From contig CAKNRR010000005.1 of the NCBI GenBank assembly GCA_930990975.1, positions 1 through 64,000 on the forward strand: a stretch of 64,000 nucleotides of DNA. Direction: 5' to 3'. How positions within the stretch are numbered: the first letter of the stretch is position 1; every line of letters starts with the position of its first letter. Below the pieces are notes generated by a model, which saw only the letters and a program-made list of their open reading frames with translations, searched no databases and had not been told where the DNA came from. Shown here piece by piece: positions 1-7,344 of the stretch. A program made the position numbers and the translations under genes. This DNA is from an uncultured Clostridia bacterium (lineage in GTDB: Bacteria > Bacillota > Clostridia > Christensenellales > UBA1242).

Positions 1-40
1 ATTCAGCTGACCGATACTAATAGCACGAGGGCTTAATCAC
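1..40 (+). rRNA. 23S ribosomal RNA, 3' end only
   Basis: The window opens inside the conserved 3' tail of bacterial 23S rRNA: AGCTGACCGATACTAATAG followed by GAGGGCTTAA. The mature 3' end is near position 38-40. The rest of the gene lies to the left of the window. A 5S gene follows about 155 bases downstream, as in a normal 16S-23S-5S operon. Confidence 0.93.
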
Positions 41-122
41 GGAAAACTTAGCAAATAGTTTCATTCTGTCTATTATGTAGTTGTCAGGGTTTTATAAACA
101 ATCTGAAACATTTAAAAATAAG

Positions 123-151
123 TTGACAAAACAAATTTTAAATGTTAAAAT
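123..151 (+). promoter_or_regulatory. sigma-A-like promoter in the 23S-5S spacer
   Basis: A perfect -35 TTGACA (123-128) is followed after 17 bases by TAAAAT (146-151), between the 23S tail and the 5S gene. It would start transcription about 35 bases upstream of 5S. This may give 5S its own transcription, or it may be chance in AT-rich spacer. Confidence 0.45.
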
Positions 152-194
152 ATACAAAGATAATTCCAAGTGAAAACTTGTTATTATACCATTA

Positions 195-310
195 ACCAGT
201 GGCGATAGAGAAAAGGATCCACCTGTACACATACCGAACACAGAAGTTAAGCTTTTCATCGTCGAAGATACTTGGCTGGCGACGGTCTGGGAAAATAGAA
301 CACTGCTGGT
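195..310 (+). rRNA. rrf: 5S ribosomal RNA
   Basis: About 116 nt with the invariant 5S core (CATACCGAACACAGAAGTTAAGC near 229-253) and a closing helix I that pairs ACCAGTGG (195-202) with the last bases ending CTGCTGGT (303-310). It follows the 23S tail and precedes a strong terminator, as expected for the last gene of an rRNA operon. The exact ends are inferred from the helix. Confidence 0.93.
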
Positions 311-320
311 TTATCATTAG

Positions 321-345
321 ACCAACCGCAAGAGGTTGGTTTTTT
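321..345 (+). terminator. rRNA operon terminator
   Basis: ACCAACC (321-327) pairs with GGTTGGT (334-340) around a 6-base loop and runs straight into a T tract. This is an intrinsic terminator directly after 5S. Confidence 0.9.
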
Positions 346-350
346 GTATA

Positions 351-613
351 AATAAAACCCCCAGACTATCTGGGGGTTCATTTTAGGTTTACCGATGAAC
401 AGAAAAAAATAAAAGAATAAAGAGAGCGAAGGGAAAATACAACACAATCAATAAAATGGAACAACAAATTATGAAAGATAGAACAATGTAAAAGATTATG
501 AAAAAATAGGAGTGAATAACCTATGCCTAGGTAAGTTAGCACGATTTCGTGCTGCCTGTAATGGAGGGTTTTACCCGTTATATGAAAAACCACCAGGTAT
601 ACTGGTGGATTTT
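351..613 (+). mobile_element. Internally deleted IS200-type element (MITE-like)
   Basis: The left end has a perfect hairpin, CCCCCAG-ACTAT-CTGGGGG (358-376), then TTCATTTTAGGTTTACCGATGAACAG. The same left end recurs at 819-860, directly before a recognisable IS200 transposase fragment, which identifies the family. The right end carries a second hairpin, CCACCAG-GTATA-CTGGTGG (590-608), followed by a T-rich run, as at the right end of IS200 elements. No transposase is encoded between the ends, so the copy is a non-autonomous deletion derivative. It sits immediately behind the rRNA operon terminator. The outer limits are approximate because IS200 elements make no target duplication. Confidence 0.6.
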
Positions 614-810
614 TATTGTATTTGTAATATATTAATTAGATATAAGAGTGAAGAAGTGCAATAATGCAATAATTGAATAGATATGGAAGTAAAATTTTAT
701 CAAAAAACATTTTTACTTAAAATGATATTAATATAATGATATAAATATGCGTATGATAAGCACTCTCATTAATTTTTATTAAAGTAGACTTATGAGTATA
801 CTTTTTGTAT

Positions 811-1131
811 AAATAAAACCCCCAGACTATCTGGGGCATTTTAGGTTTATCGATGAACGAATTAACTCTTTTTGTGTCAGAATATACCGAAATATATTTA
901 TACCATGTGCGTATGTTAGTGTCTATACCGCTAAAAATAAGCGTAAGTAGATTTTTGGAATATTTAAAAGGGAAAAGTAGTGTACTAATATACCAAAAAC
1001 ATGCTAATTTAAAATTAAAATATAGGAAAAGAGAATTTTGGTGTAGGGAATATTATGTAGATACAAAAACAAATGATAAAAAAATAAATACCATCTTGAC
1101 CACCGCGGAAATTTGTGATAATCTATATTAA
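811..1131 (+). mobile_element. IS200/IS605-family remnant with left end
   Basis: The hairpin CCCCCAG-ACTAT-CTGGGG (819-836) and the following TTTTAGGTTTATCGATGAAC repeat the left end seen at 351-386, including the flanking TTTTTGTATAAATAAAA. A degenerate transposase reading frame follows. No right-end hairpin is visible before the next gene at 1146, so the 3' part of the element is gone. Confidence 0.65.
853..1131 (+). pseudogene. tnpA: IS200-type Y1 transposase TnpA, decayed
   Basis: The 92-residue frame matches the central part of IS200 transposases: HVRMLVSIPLKISVSRF, then YLKGKSS and FWCREYYVDT. Y1 transposases use an HUH metal-binding motif and a downstream catalytic tyrosine. Here the second HUH histidine is replaced (HVR instead of HVH). 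The frame ends before the C-terminal helix that should carry the catalytic tyrosine, and the first ~40 residues of the family are also missing. The copy is therefore inactive. Its stop codon touches the ribosome-binding site of the next gene. Family membership is clear from the motif block; the loss of function is inference from the missing residues. Confidence 0.75.
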
Positions 1132-1145
1132 AAGGAGATTAGCAA

Positions 1146-1904
1146 ATGAAAATTTTAGACGCAAGAAATATTTATGGACAAGCACCTTATGATTACATTA
1201 AATATGAATCAAGACCTCAAGTAAATTATGTTGAAAATGGTGTCAAGCATTATGAAGTTTCAGCACAAAATGAAAAATATATTTTATTTCTTCCTTTGAT
1301 TGATTTAAGAATAGAAATTGATACGACAATAGAAAAGGGAAGAAGGAGAGAGGTTGCCGAACAGAGCAAGAAGTTAAATTCACAACCTTATAATAAAAAT
1401 ATCTCAACTGTTTCATTGTATAAGACAAAAAGTAAAAAAAATAAAGGTAAAAATATTTTTGAATTTGGTACTTCTATTTTTGAAGGGACGAAAGCTATAA
1501 ACTTGGATGATATATTGTATGGTGCTGTTGAATATTGCCAATTACTTAACAGCGAAAAAATAGACCACTCTTTAAAAGACGATGTAAGAAGGATGAGGGT
1601 TTATTTACAAAAAGCATGCAAAGGGCAAAAGATTGACTTTGAAGAAATAATTAAAGAATATTATCCTCATGATTATGAAATGCTCAACTTTTTAATTGAT
1701 AATAGTGTTGAAACAATTATGCTTGACCAAGAATTAGAAAGGGAAAAACAAATTGAGAGAAAAGAAAAGAGAGAAAAATTTAAGGAAGCTATTTTAAAGA
1801 AAATTAAGTTCTTTAAAAGATCAAAAGAAAAGGGCAAGCAAATTGGAAATGCCGCAAAAGATGAGACTAATAAAGAATTAAACGAAAGTGATAGAGAGAT
1901 TTAG
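1146..1904 (+). CDS. Hypothetical protein, charged C-terminus
   Basis: I do not recognise this 252-residue protein. The start is supported by AAAGGAG at 1131-1137, nine bases upstream of ATG. The N-terminal ~90 residues look globular with mixed polarity. The last ~65 residues (from about 188) are dominated by Lys and Glu and look like a charged helix or coiled coil, ending in a polar tail. No signal peptide or membrane segment is visible. It sits between an IS200 relic and a terminator hairpin at 1920-1972, so it is probably monocistronic. Its position in an island of unknown genes next to mobile DNA suggests accessory content, but nothing shows a function. Confidence 0.7.
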   Translation: MKILDARNIYGQAPYDYIKYESRPQVNYVENGVKHYEVSAQNEKYILFLPLIDLRIEIDTTIEKGRRREVAEQSKKLNSQPYNKNISTVSLYKTKSKKNKGKNIFEFGTSIFEGTKAINLDDILYGAVEYCQLLNSEKIDHSLKDDVRRMRVYLQKACKGQKIDFEEIIKEYYPHDYEMLNFLIDNSVETIMLDQELEREKQIERKEKREKFKEAILKKIKFFKRSKEKGKQIGNAAKDETNKELNESDREI

Positions 1905-1919
1905 GATATAAAATAATTT

Positions 1920-1972
1920 GTCGTATATAAATACTCAATAGAAAATTATCGTATTTATATATGGCAAATTTT
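1920..1972 (+). terminator. Long-stem terminator
   Basis: GTCGTATATAAATAC (1920-1934) pairs with GTATTTATATATGGC (1951-1965) with one wobble and one mismatch, followed by AAATTTTTATTTT. It lies just after the stop of the 1146 gene. Confidence 0.7.
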
Positions 1973-2111
1973 TATTTTATTGATTTAAAATATTTTAACC
2001 CATTTCGATGCAATGTTAAAAAATTATATATTATGTATTAAATTGGGTTTAAAATCGAATATTTTTTTATAAATGCAAGTGTCAAAATGTATTTTCTGAT
2101 GTATGCACCTG

Positions 2112-2140
2112 TTGACAAAAACTTACATTTGTGGTAAAAT
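2112..2140 (+). promoter_or_regulatory. sigma-A promoter for the 2160-3108 gene pair
   Basis: TTGACA (2112-2117), 17 bases, TAAAAT (2135-2140). The ATG at 2160 is only 20 bases beyond the -10, so the leader is short and carries a GGAGG at 2150-2154. Confidence 0.75.
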
Positions 2141-2159
2141 ATAAGGTGTGGAGGATAAA

Positions 2160-2603
2160 ATGAGTAACGAGAACTCAAAACAAAGTAAAAACAAGTATAG
2201 TAAATATATTAAAAGGTTCGAAGATCTTGATTATGAGTTCGAACACTTACAGGAGGGATGTCAAAAAGATATTTTAGAGATTGCATATTTGCCACTTAGT
2301 GAACATCAAATGCATTCTTTAAAGACTATATTGCAAGATATTTCACTGAAATGTGGTCAAGAGAGAAATACTTTGGAAACTGGATTTAAACTTTTAAAAG
2401 GTGCAGAAAAATCTTTAGATAAAGACGCAATGGGTGAGATAAATGCTGTTAAACCTATAAAATTAATGTTAAGTCAAGGAAAGAAACATATAAGTGAGTT
2501 AAAAGACCTACATGAATATGTGCTTAATTCTTTCAAAAGAGCCAATATCAGAGAAAGAAATCTTATCAGCAAAATTCATGCAAATGATGAAAAAGAAATT
2601 TAA
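2160..2603 (+). CDS. Hypothetical helical protein
   Basis: About 147 residues, unrecognised. I place the start at ATG 2160 because GGAGG (2150-2154) precedes it by five bases; the in-frame GTG at 2148 overlaps that site. The protein is Lys/Glu rich with heptad-like stretches and no signal peptide, consistent with a soluble coiled-coil protein. It has its own strong promoter. It is followed 43 bases later by a gene of almost the same length and character (2647-3108), so the two may be diverged paralogues or partners. That relation is inferred from size, order and helical composition, not from clear sequence identity. Confidence 0.65.
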   Translation: MSNENSKQSKNKYSKYIKRFEDLDYEFEHLQEGCQKDILEIAYLPLSEHQMHSLKTILQDISLKCGQERNTLETGFKLLKGAEKSLDKDAMGEINAVKPIKLMLSQGKKHISELKDLHEYVLNSFKRANIRERNLISKIHANDEKEI

Positions 2604-2646
2604 TTATTTCTGTAAATTAAATTATTATAAGGATAAGAAGTTTATA

Positions 2647-3108
2647 ATGAAAGTTTTTAATAAGAAGAAATATATTCAAACAGATAAGGATAACTTGTTG
2701 TTTCAAACAGAGAACCTTATAAACGAATATCATGATTTAAAATTTGATTATAAAGAAATGCTAAAGAAATGTAATAATGATGCAATTGGTCTAAAGTCAT
2801 TATATGAAACAAAACAAATAATGATGGATTGCTCTGGAGCTGCTATTTCTATGGTAAATTGTTGTAATGATGGTTTGTCAGTGATTGAAGAGGCCATTTC
2901 TTTGCTTAATGATATAAAACGAAGTGATGTCAGCATTAAATCATTTGAGAAAAAATTTGAAAAATACTTTGAGAATTATGAAGATCTAAAGAAAAATTTA
3001 AAAGATATTAGTATAAAGAGAAAAAGGCTTCTTGATAAAGTTGGAGAAATCGCTCATTTAGATTTGCTTGAATCATCTAGCAATGATAATGAAGAAAATG
3101 GTATTTAA
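2647..3108 (+). CDS. Hypothetical helical protein, partner of 2160 gene
   Basis: About 153 residues from ATG 2647. An upstream in-frame ATG at 2512 would overlap the previous gene by 92 bases and has no ribosome-binding site, so I prefer the later start, although its own site is weak. The sequence is helix-forming, with charged heptad patterns near its C-terminal half, and has no membrane segment. It is co-directional with the 2160 gene and ends at a terminator shared with the converging TetR gene. Function unknown. Confidence 0.6.
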   Translation: MKVFNKKKYIQTDKDNLLFQTENLINEYHDLKFDYKEMLKKCNNDAIGLKSLYETKQIMMDCSGAAISMVNCCNDGLSVIEEAISLLNDIKRSDVSIKSFEKKFEKYFENYEDLKKNLKDISIKRKRLLDKVGEIAHLDLLESSSNDNEENGI

Positions 3109-3126
3109 TATATTTATTAACAAAAA

Positions 3127-3156
3127 ACATTAGATAATAGTCTAATGTTTTTTTTA
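3127..3156 (+). terminator. Terminator between convergent genes
   Basis: AACATTAGA pairs with TCTAATGTT around TAATAG and is followed by eight T. The A-rich left flank lets it serve the minus-strand TetR gene as well. Confidence 0.8.
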
Positions 3157-3696
3157 TAGAAATTTTTTATATTCATTTTTGATCAGGTCGCACATTTCTC
3201 TTGGACTTTTCTTGCAGTTGGATAGTAGCCATACCTTTGAAATGGCTTTTAATCCTCCGCTAAAGAATGCCATATGATAAATCAAATTTTCTCCCTGCAA
3301 GTCTTCATAGTCTTTTGAGCTTCTTTTGTTTATATCAATAAATGTTGAAAATGAACTTTTTTCAAAATGGCTTGGTTTTTCTGATTTTATATAGGCTATA
3401 TAAAATTCTTTATGTTCTTTTATAAATACAAACATTTCATATAATTTTTCATCATTATTTTTTGACTTGTTTTTAAAGATTTTTTCAATTTCTAAGAAAT
3501 ATTTATTCTCAATTTTCATCATTAATTCGTTTATGTCAGTGTAGTGAGCATAAAAAGAACTTCTATTAATGTTTGCGAAAGAGCATATATCTTTTACAAA
3601 TATATTTTGAAAATCTTTATATTTTAATAGAGAAATAAGAGCATTCTCTATTTTTTCTTCTGTCAACTGAAACCTTATATTATTTTGAATATTCAT
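3154..3696 (-). CDS. TetR/AcrR-family transcriptional regulator
   Basis: This 180-residue protein has the TetR-type N-terminal helix-turn-helix at residues ~10-55: an alpha-helical lead (KIENALISLLKYKDF), then VKDICSFANINRSSFYAHY and DINELM. That is the typical recognition-helix pattern with S-F-Y-x-H-Y. The C-terminal ~120 residues would form the ligand-binding and dimer domain and give no specific hint of the inducer. It is divergent from the membrane protein gene at 3810, with 113 bases between. A palindrome (AAACAACA-N4-TGTTGTTT) lies in front of that gene. The natural reading is a local repressor of the 3810 gene and possibly of itself. Confidence 0.88.
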   Translation of the reverse strand: MNIQNNIRFQLTEEKIENALISLLKYKDFQNIFVKDICSFANINRSSFYAHYTDINELMMKIENKYFLEIEKIFKNKSKNNDEKLYEMFVFIKEHKEFYIAYIKSEKPSHFEKSSFSTFIDINKRSSKDYEDLQGENLIYHMAFFSGGLKAISKVWLLSNCKKSPREMCDLIKNEYKKFL

Positions 3697-3730
3697 AAAA
3701 ATCCCTTTTAATACAACAAATTTTAAGTTT

Positions 3731-3760
3731 TTGTCGAGTTTATCATGTAATTATTATACT
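3731..3760 (+). promoter_or_regulatory. Promoter of the 3810 membrane protein gene
   Basis: TTGTCG (3731-3736), 18 bases, TATACT (3755-3760). It lies immediately upstream of the palindrome at 3771-3790, so a bound repressor would cover the transcription start. Confidence 0.5.
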
Positions 3761-3770
3761 ACAATATTAA

Positions 3771-3790
3771 AAACAACACAAATGTTGTTT
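3771..3790. promoter_or_regulatory. Candidate TetR operator
   Basis: A perfect inverted repeat, AAACAACA (3771-3778), CAAA, TGTTGTTT (3783-3790), sits just after the -10 of the 3810 gene and in the intergenic space shared with the divergent TetR gene. A half-site-like ACAACAAA is also present near 3713-3720, close to the regulator's own start. Confidence 0.6.
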
Positions 3791-3809
3791 TAAATAAGAG
3801 GAGAAAAAT

Positions 3810-4337
3810 ATGAACGAAAATGTAGTAAGTTTTGATTACAAAACAATTAAAGTTAAAAGAGAAATGGAAACAATGGTGAGTGATGCTTTTGCAGCGCTTG
3901 GTTGGGAGCTTAACAATACAAGCATGGCTGAAGGATCACCTTTCTATGTCAATCTTTCATTCAAAAGAGATAGAAAGATTAACAACAAAATAAAACTTTT
4001 GACTTTGGAGAAAAAACTAGAAGAGGTTTTATTCAATATTGAAACATTGCAAAGCAAGAAGAAAAATGGCGGTGTAATAGCCGGAATATCTCTTGGAGTT
4101 CTTGGAGCTTTGACTTTTGGCGGTGGAATGAGTATGTCTTTGGTTCTTTCTAGTGTCGGATATCTTATTGGTGGAATTGCTTTAGGCATTATTGGTATAG
4201 GTATTGGCGCGATTGCTTATTTTGTATCAAAAAAGGTTAAAGCAAAAACTGCTGGAAAAGTAGACCCAATTTTGGAAAGCGAACTTGACAAGCTTGCAGA
4301 TATTTGTGAAAATGCAAATGCTTTAATAAACGAATAA
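3810..4337 (+). CDS. Hypothetical protein with two membrane segments
   Basis: A 175-residue protein of unknown function. Residues 1-85 are soluble with a short coiled coil (about 58-82). Two glycine-rich hydrophobic segments follow (about 87-107 and 110-139), then a basic stretch (VSKKVKAKT) and an acidic C-terminal helix. The layout suggests a hairpin membrane anchor with both ends in the cytoplasm. AGAGGAG precedes the ATG by a normal distance. It is divergent from the TetR gene, and a palindromic operator lies in its promoter region, so it is probably the regulated target. TetR-controlled small membrane proteins are often stress or envelope functions, but nothing here specifies one. Confidence 0.75.
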   Translation: MNENVVSFDYKTIKVKREMETMVSDAFAALGWELNNTSMAEGSPFYVNLSFKRDRKINNKIKLLTLEKKLEEVLFNIETLQSKKKNGGVIAGISLGVLGALTFGGGMSMSLVLSSVGYLIGGIALGIIGIGIGAIAYFVSKKVKAKTAGKVDPILESELDKLADICENANALINE

Positions 4338-4537
4338 AGACAGCGACTGCTGTTTTTATTTTTTTGTTTGAATTTTTGTTTATGTTTTTTGATTATGCGG
4401 AAATATTCAAATGAAAAATTTGATTATTAAAAATTCTTTTGGTTTAAAGCATGTATGAGAAAAGTGAAGGGAAATGTGAAATGACTTGATTGTAATAAAT
4501 AATTTTGTTAGATTAATCGCCAAAAAGAAAACTTTAA

Positions 4538-4849
4538 TTAAACAAATTTATATAAATGTTTTTTCATATCTACTTTTTGATTTATAAAGGTGACACCTTC
4601 TTCTGATAAAAGTTTGAATTGTTCGTTTGCTCCACCAAATGCAAAAGCAGGAGATAAAGAACCATCGGCAAATACAACTCTATGACAAGGCACAATTTTT
4701 GGGGTTGGGTTTTTATGTAGTGCCCAGCCAACTTGCCTTGCCAAACGAGGTGCATTTAAGAATTTTGCTATTTCGCCGTATGTTGTTACTTTTCCTTCTG
4801 GTATAAGTTTTACAGCGTCGTAAACTCTATTGAAAAAATTGTCTTTCAT
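4538..4849 (-). CDS. MGMT-like DNA alkyltransferase
   Basis: At 103 residues this protein contains only the C-terminal DNA-binding and active-site domain of O6-alkylguanine-DNA alkyltransferases. Visible features are the helix-turn-helix (EGKVTTYGEIAKFL, ARQVGWALHKNP) and the active-site loop IVPCHRVVF with Cys at ~55. In alkyltransferase-like (Atl) proteins this Cys is usually Trp or Ala. Here it is Cys, so alkyl acceptance from O6-alkylguanine is possible. The N-terminal ribonuclease-like domain of full-length Ogt is absent. Such short forms are common in bacteria and flag or repair alkylated bases. It is a single gene on the minus strand, probably constitutive. Confidence 0.85.
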   Translation of the reverse strand: MKDNFFNRVYDAVKLIPEGKVTTYGEIAKFLNAPRLARQVGWALHKNPTPKIVPCHRVVFADGSLSPAFAFGGANEQFKLLSEEGVTFINQKVDMKKHLYKFV

Positions 4850-5001
4850 ATAAAAATTATACCAAATAAGTGAAAATATGTCTATTTTTTCGTTAATTTT
4901 TTGTTAAATTCAATTTTTATATATAAAAATCGTAAAAACAAAACCCAATATAAGCTCTTGCAATTTGTCGCAAAAAGTTTATAAAAAGAATAAATAAAGA
5001 T

Positions 5002-5199
5002 ATGAATAATGGGAAAAGAAAATTAGATATGACAGGTGCAGAGCTTGTATCTTTGGCGGGGAGTCTTGCCATATGTTTTGCTCAAAAGTATGATTGCGAA
5101 GATTTAAGACGATTGCGTCTATTCTTTCAATCAATAGCTTCAAATATCACAATAATTGAAATAGAGGGATTAAATAAAAAAGATTTTTCAAAGAAATAA
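5002..5199 (+). CDS. Small hypothetical protein
   Basis: A 65-residue open frame starting at ATG 5002 behind a weak AAAGAT site. The middle is a helical, moderately hydrophobic segment (GAELVSLAGSLAICFAQKYD), followed by a second helix rich in Leu and Phe. This resembles small uncharacterised helical proteins common in Clostridia, but I cannot name a family with confidence. It is flanked by minus-strand genes on both sides. No clear promoter is visible. Confidence 0.5.
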   Translation: MNNGKRKLDMTGAELVSLAGSLAICFAQKYDCEDLRRLRLFFQSIASNITIIEIEGLNKKDFSKK

Positions 5200-5242
5200 G
5201 TTCTGTAATAATTTTTTTGTTCGCAATTTTTTGTTTTTTAAT

Positions 5243-5749
5243 TTACATTATTTTACATAGAAGACAAGCCAGCACCGCTCCAAAAGTTGCACATATTAAA
5301 GCAACTGGTATTGCATATAACAATTTTTTAACTTTTGTTTGAGAAAGATATACAGTTGTTACATAAAAAATTGTTTCACTGCAACCGAGTATAACGCATG
5401 CGCATCTTGAAATGTAGGAATCCGGACCATATTGAACTAAAACATCATTGAGAAGGGCAAAGCTCCCTGAGCCTGTAAATGGGCGCAATAAAACAAGCTC
5501 AATAAGTTCTGTTGGGATGCCTAAAGCGTTGAAGATTGGCGAAAGGGCTGTTGCCAACATTGCTGTTATGCCACTTGCTCGAAGCAAGGCAACTGCAATC
5601 ATAATAGTTGCTATATATGGGAAAATATCAACAACAAGAGGTATTGATTTTTTAGCTCCTTTAACAAAAGTGTCGTATGTGTTGACCTTTTTATATTTAC
5701 TATAACAAAATAATGCAATAAAAATTATGGGGAGAATATATGCGCTCAT
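5243..5749 (-). CDS. spmB: Spore maturation protein SpmB
   Basis: A 168-residue integral membrane protein with the nucleoside-recognition (Gate) domain typical of SpmB: the segments KKSIPLVVDIFPYIATIMIAVALLRASG and LRPFTGSGSFALLNDVL, and GCSETIFYVTTVYL near the end. SpmA and SpmB are needed for normal dehydration of the spore core. Mutants in Bacillus and Clostridium make spores with higher water content and lower heat resistance. The transported substrate is unknown. It overlaps spmA by four bases, so the pair is translated together, as in B. subtilis. Sporulation control is expected from the family; I could not define a sporulation promoter by eye. Confidence 0.93.
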   Translation of the reverse strand: MSAYILPIIFIALFCYSKYKKVNTYDTFVKGAKKSIPLVVDIFPYIATIMIAVALLRASGITAMLATALSPIFNALGIPTELIELVLLRPFTGSGSFALLNDVLVQYGPDSYISRCACVILGCSETIFYVTTVYLSQTKVKKLLYAIPVALICATFGAVLACLLCKIM

Positions 5750-6447
5750 TTATTCTTCTCCTTTTTATTTTTAAATGATATTTTTTTTAATTTAAAGTTT
5801 TTGTTTGAATAATGAAATTTGCAAGCTTTATCTATCTTCTTGATGCTTTTTATATTTTTATTTTGTGAGATTGAATTTGAATTCGATTTTGGTTTCCATA
5901 TTTTGCCGAATAATTTTACAAGACATATTCCAAGTGCACAGGTGCATGCTGTCGCTATTATTGTGGGGAGTATTATATCTGACGGAGAAGTTGAGCCTGC
6001 TGAAGCACGCAATCCAATAACTGTGCTTGGCAAAAGTTGAATTGAAGTTGCATTCAATACAATCAACATGATTATTGCAGGCGTTGCTACTCCGCTTCCG
6101 TCATCGAGTCTTTTCATTGCGTTTATTCCCATAGGCGTTGCAGCATTTCCAAGTCCCAACATATTGGCAGACATGTTGAGAGCAAGCATTTTTTCTGTTT
6201 CAACATCATTAATTTTAAAAAGTTTTTTGATGACAGGGTGCAAAAGTTTGGCAAGTTTTTGCCCAAGTCCACTTGCTTCAACAAGTTCCAAAATTCCCAT
6301 CCATACTGCATAGACAGCACATAATTCTATACATAAAGAGAAAGCTTCGCCAGAAGCACCAATCATTACATTTAATATATTTGCAGGATCGGACCAGATG
6401 AGAAAACAAATTGACCCCACAACCATTACAAACCAAATAATATTCAT
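5746..6447 (-). CDS. spmA: Spore maturation protein SpmA
   Basis: A 233-residue membrane protein. Residues ~1-195 match SpmA: an N-terminal membrane segment, then LCIELCAVYAVWMGILELVEASG, LNMSANMLGLGNAATPMG and the paired hydrophobic segments toward 185. It contains the Gate domain and works with SpmB in spore core dehydration. The last ~40 residues form a lysine-rich polar tail (KIWKPKSN, KIDKACKFH, KKISFKNKKEKNK) that looks longer than usual for SpmA and is likely cytoplasmic. spmB follows with a four-base overlap. The gene diverges from tatD. Confidence 0.93.
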   Translation of the reverse strand: MNIIWFVMVVGSICFLIWSDPANILNVMIGASGEAFSLCIELCAVYAVWMGILELVEASGLGQKLAKLLHPVIKKLFKINDVETEKMLALNMSANMLGLGNAATPMGINAMKRLDDGSGVATPAIIMLIVLNATSIQLLPSTVIGLRASAGSTSPSDIILPTIIATACTCALGICLVKLFGKIWKPKSNSNSISQNKNIKSIKKIDKACKFHYSNKNFKLKKISFKNKKEKNK

Positions 6448-6573
6448 ATTTTATTTTATTCTTGGAGGTTGCTATTTAGTAACTTTTGATGAAAATAAAA
6501 TAAATTAATAATTAATTGGGGAATTTGACAAAACAGCAATAAAAAACTAAAATATATCTTATGGAGAAATATT

Positions 6574-7344
6574 ATGTATATTGATACTCACGCACATTTA
6601 ACAGATATTGCATTTGCTGGAAAGGTTGATGAAGTGATTAAAAAAAGTCAAGAATGTATGGTTGAAAAGATAATAACTTCGGGTTATAATTTGCCTTCTT
6701 CTGAAGAAGCTTTAAAGTTATCTCAAAATTACAGCGAAATTGTATATTGCTCAATTGGGGTGTATCCAGAAAATATTGAAGAATATTCAAATGAAGTTGA
6801 AGATAAAATCATCGAACTTAGCCATAATAAAGAAGTTGTGGCTGTCGGGGAAATTGGATTGCAGTATACTGATGGTATGCCATCAAGAGATAAACAAAAA
6901 TCAATTTTTATAAAACAGCTAGAATTGGCGCATTATCTTAAATTGCCAGTTGTTTTACATTGTCGTGATGCTTATGGGGATATGATAACATTGTTGAAAC
7001 AAAACAAACACTGGTTGACATATGGCGGGACTTTCCATTGCTTCAGCGGAAGTAAAGAACTTGCAAAAGAAATAATTAAACTTGGATTAAATGTTTCGGT
7101 TGGTGGAGTTTCAACATTTAAAAATGCAGTCAATGTCAAAGAAGCGATAAAAGATGTGCCACTAGAGTATATATTACTTGAAACTGACAGCCCATATCTT
7201 GCCCCTCATCCTTTTAGAGGAAAACTTAATAGTCCAAGTTATATTCCAACTATTGCTGAAAATTTGGCGAGTTTAAAAAGTGTTCCAGTTGAAGAAGTTG
7301 AAAAAATAACCACTCAAAATGCAAGGAGATTATTTAATATATGA
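6574..7344 (+). CDS. tatD: TatD-family metal-dependent DNase
   Basis: A 256-residue TIM-barrel hydrolase. All signature elements are present: the N-terminal HAH metal site in YIDTHAHLTD, the EIGL motif (VAVGEIGLQY), VVLHCRDAYGD, GTFHCFSGS, and ETDSPYLAPHPFRGK near the C-terminus. TatD enzymes are 3'-5' DNases acting on single-stranded DNA and are linked to DNA repair. The length equals the family norm. The stop overlaps the ATG of rsmA by four bases (ATGA), a pairing that is conserved across Bacillota. Starting at 6574 puts the HAH motif at residues 6-8, as usual. Confidence 0.95.
   Translation: MYIDTHAHLTDIAFAGKVDEVIKKSQECMVEKIITSGYNLPSSEEALKLSQNYSEIVYCSIGVYPENIEEYSNEVEDKIIELSHNKEVVAVGEIGLQYTDGMPSRDKQKSIFIKQLELAHYLKLPVVLHCRDAYGDMITLLKQNKHWLTYGGTFHCFSGSKELAKEIIKLGLNVSVGGVSTFKNAVNVKEAIKDVPLEYILLETDSPYLAPHPFRGKLNSPSYIPTIAENLASLKSVPVEEVEKITTQNARRLFNI

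Noticed and set aside
2512-2646. Upstream start for the 2647 gene
   Set aside because: It overlaps the previous gene by 92 bases and lacks a ribosome-binding site.
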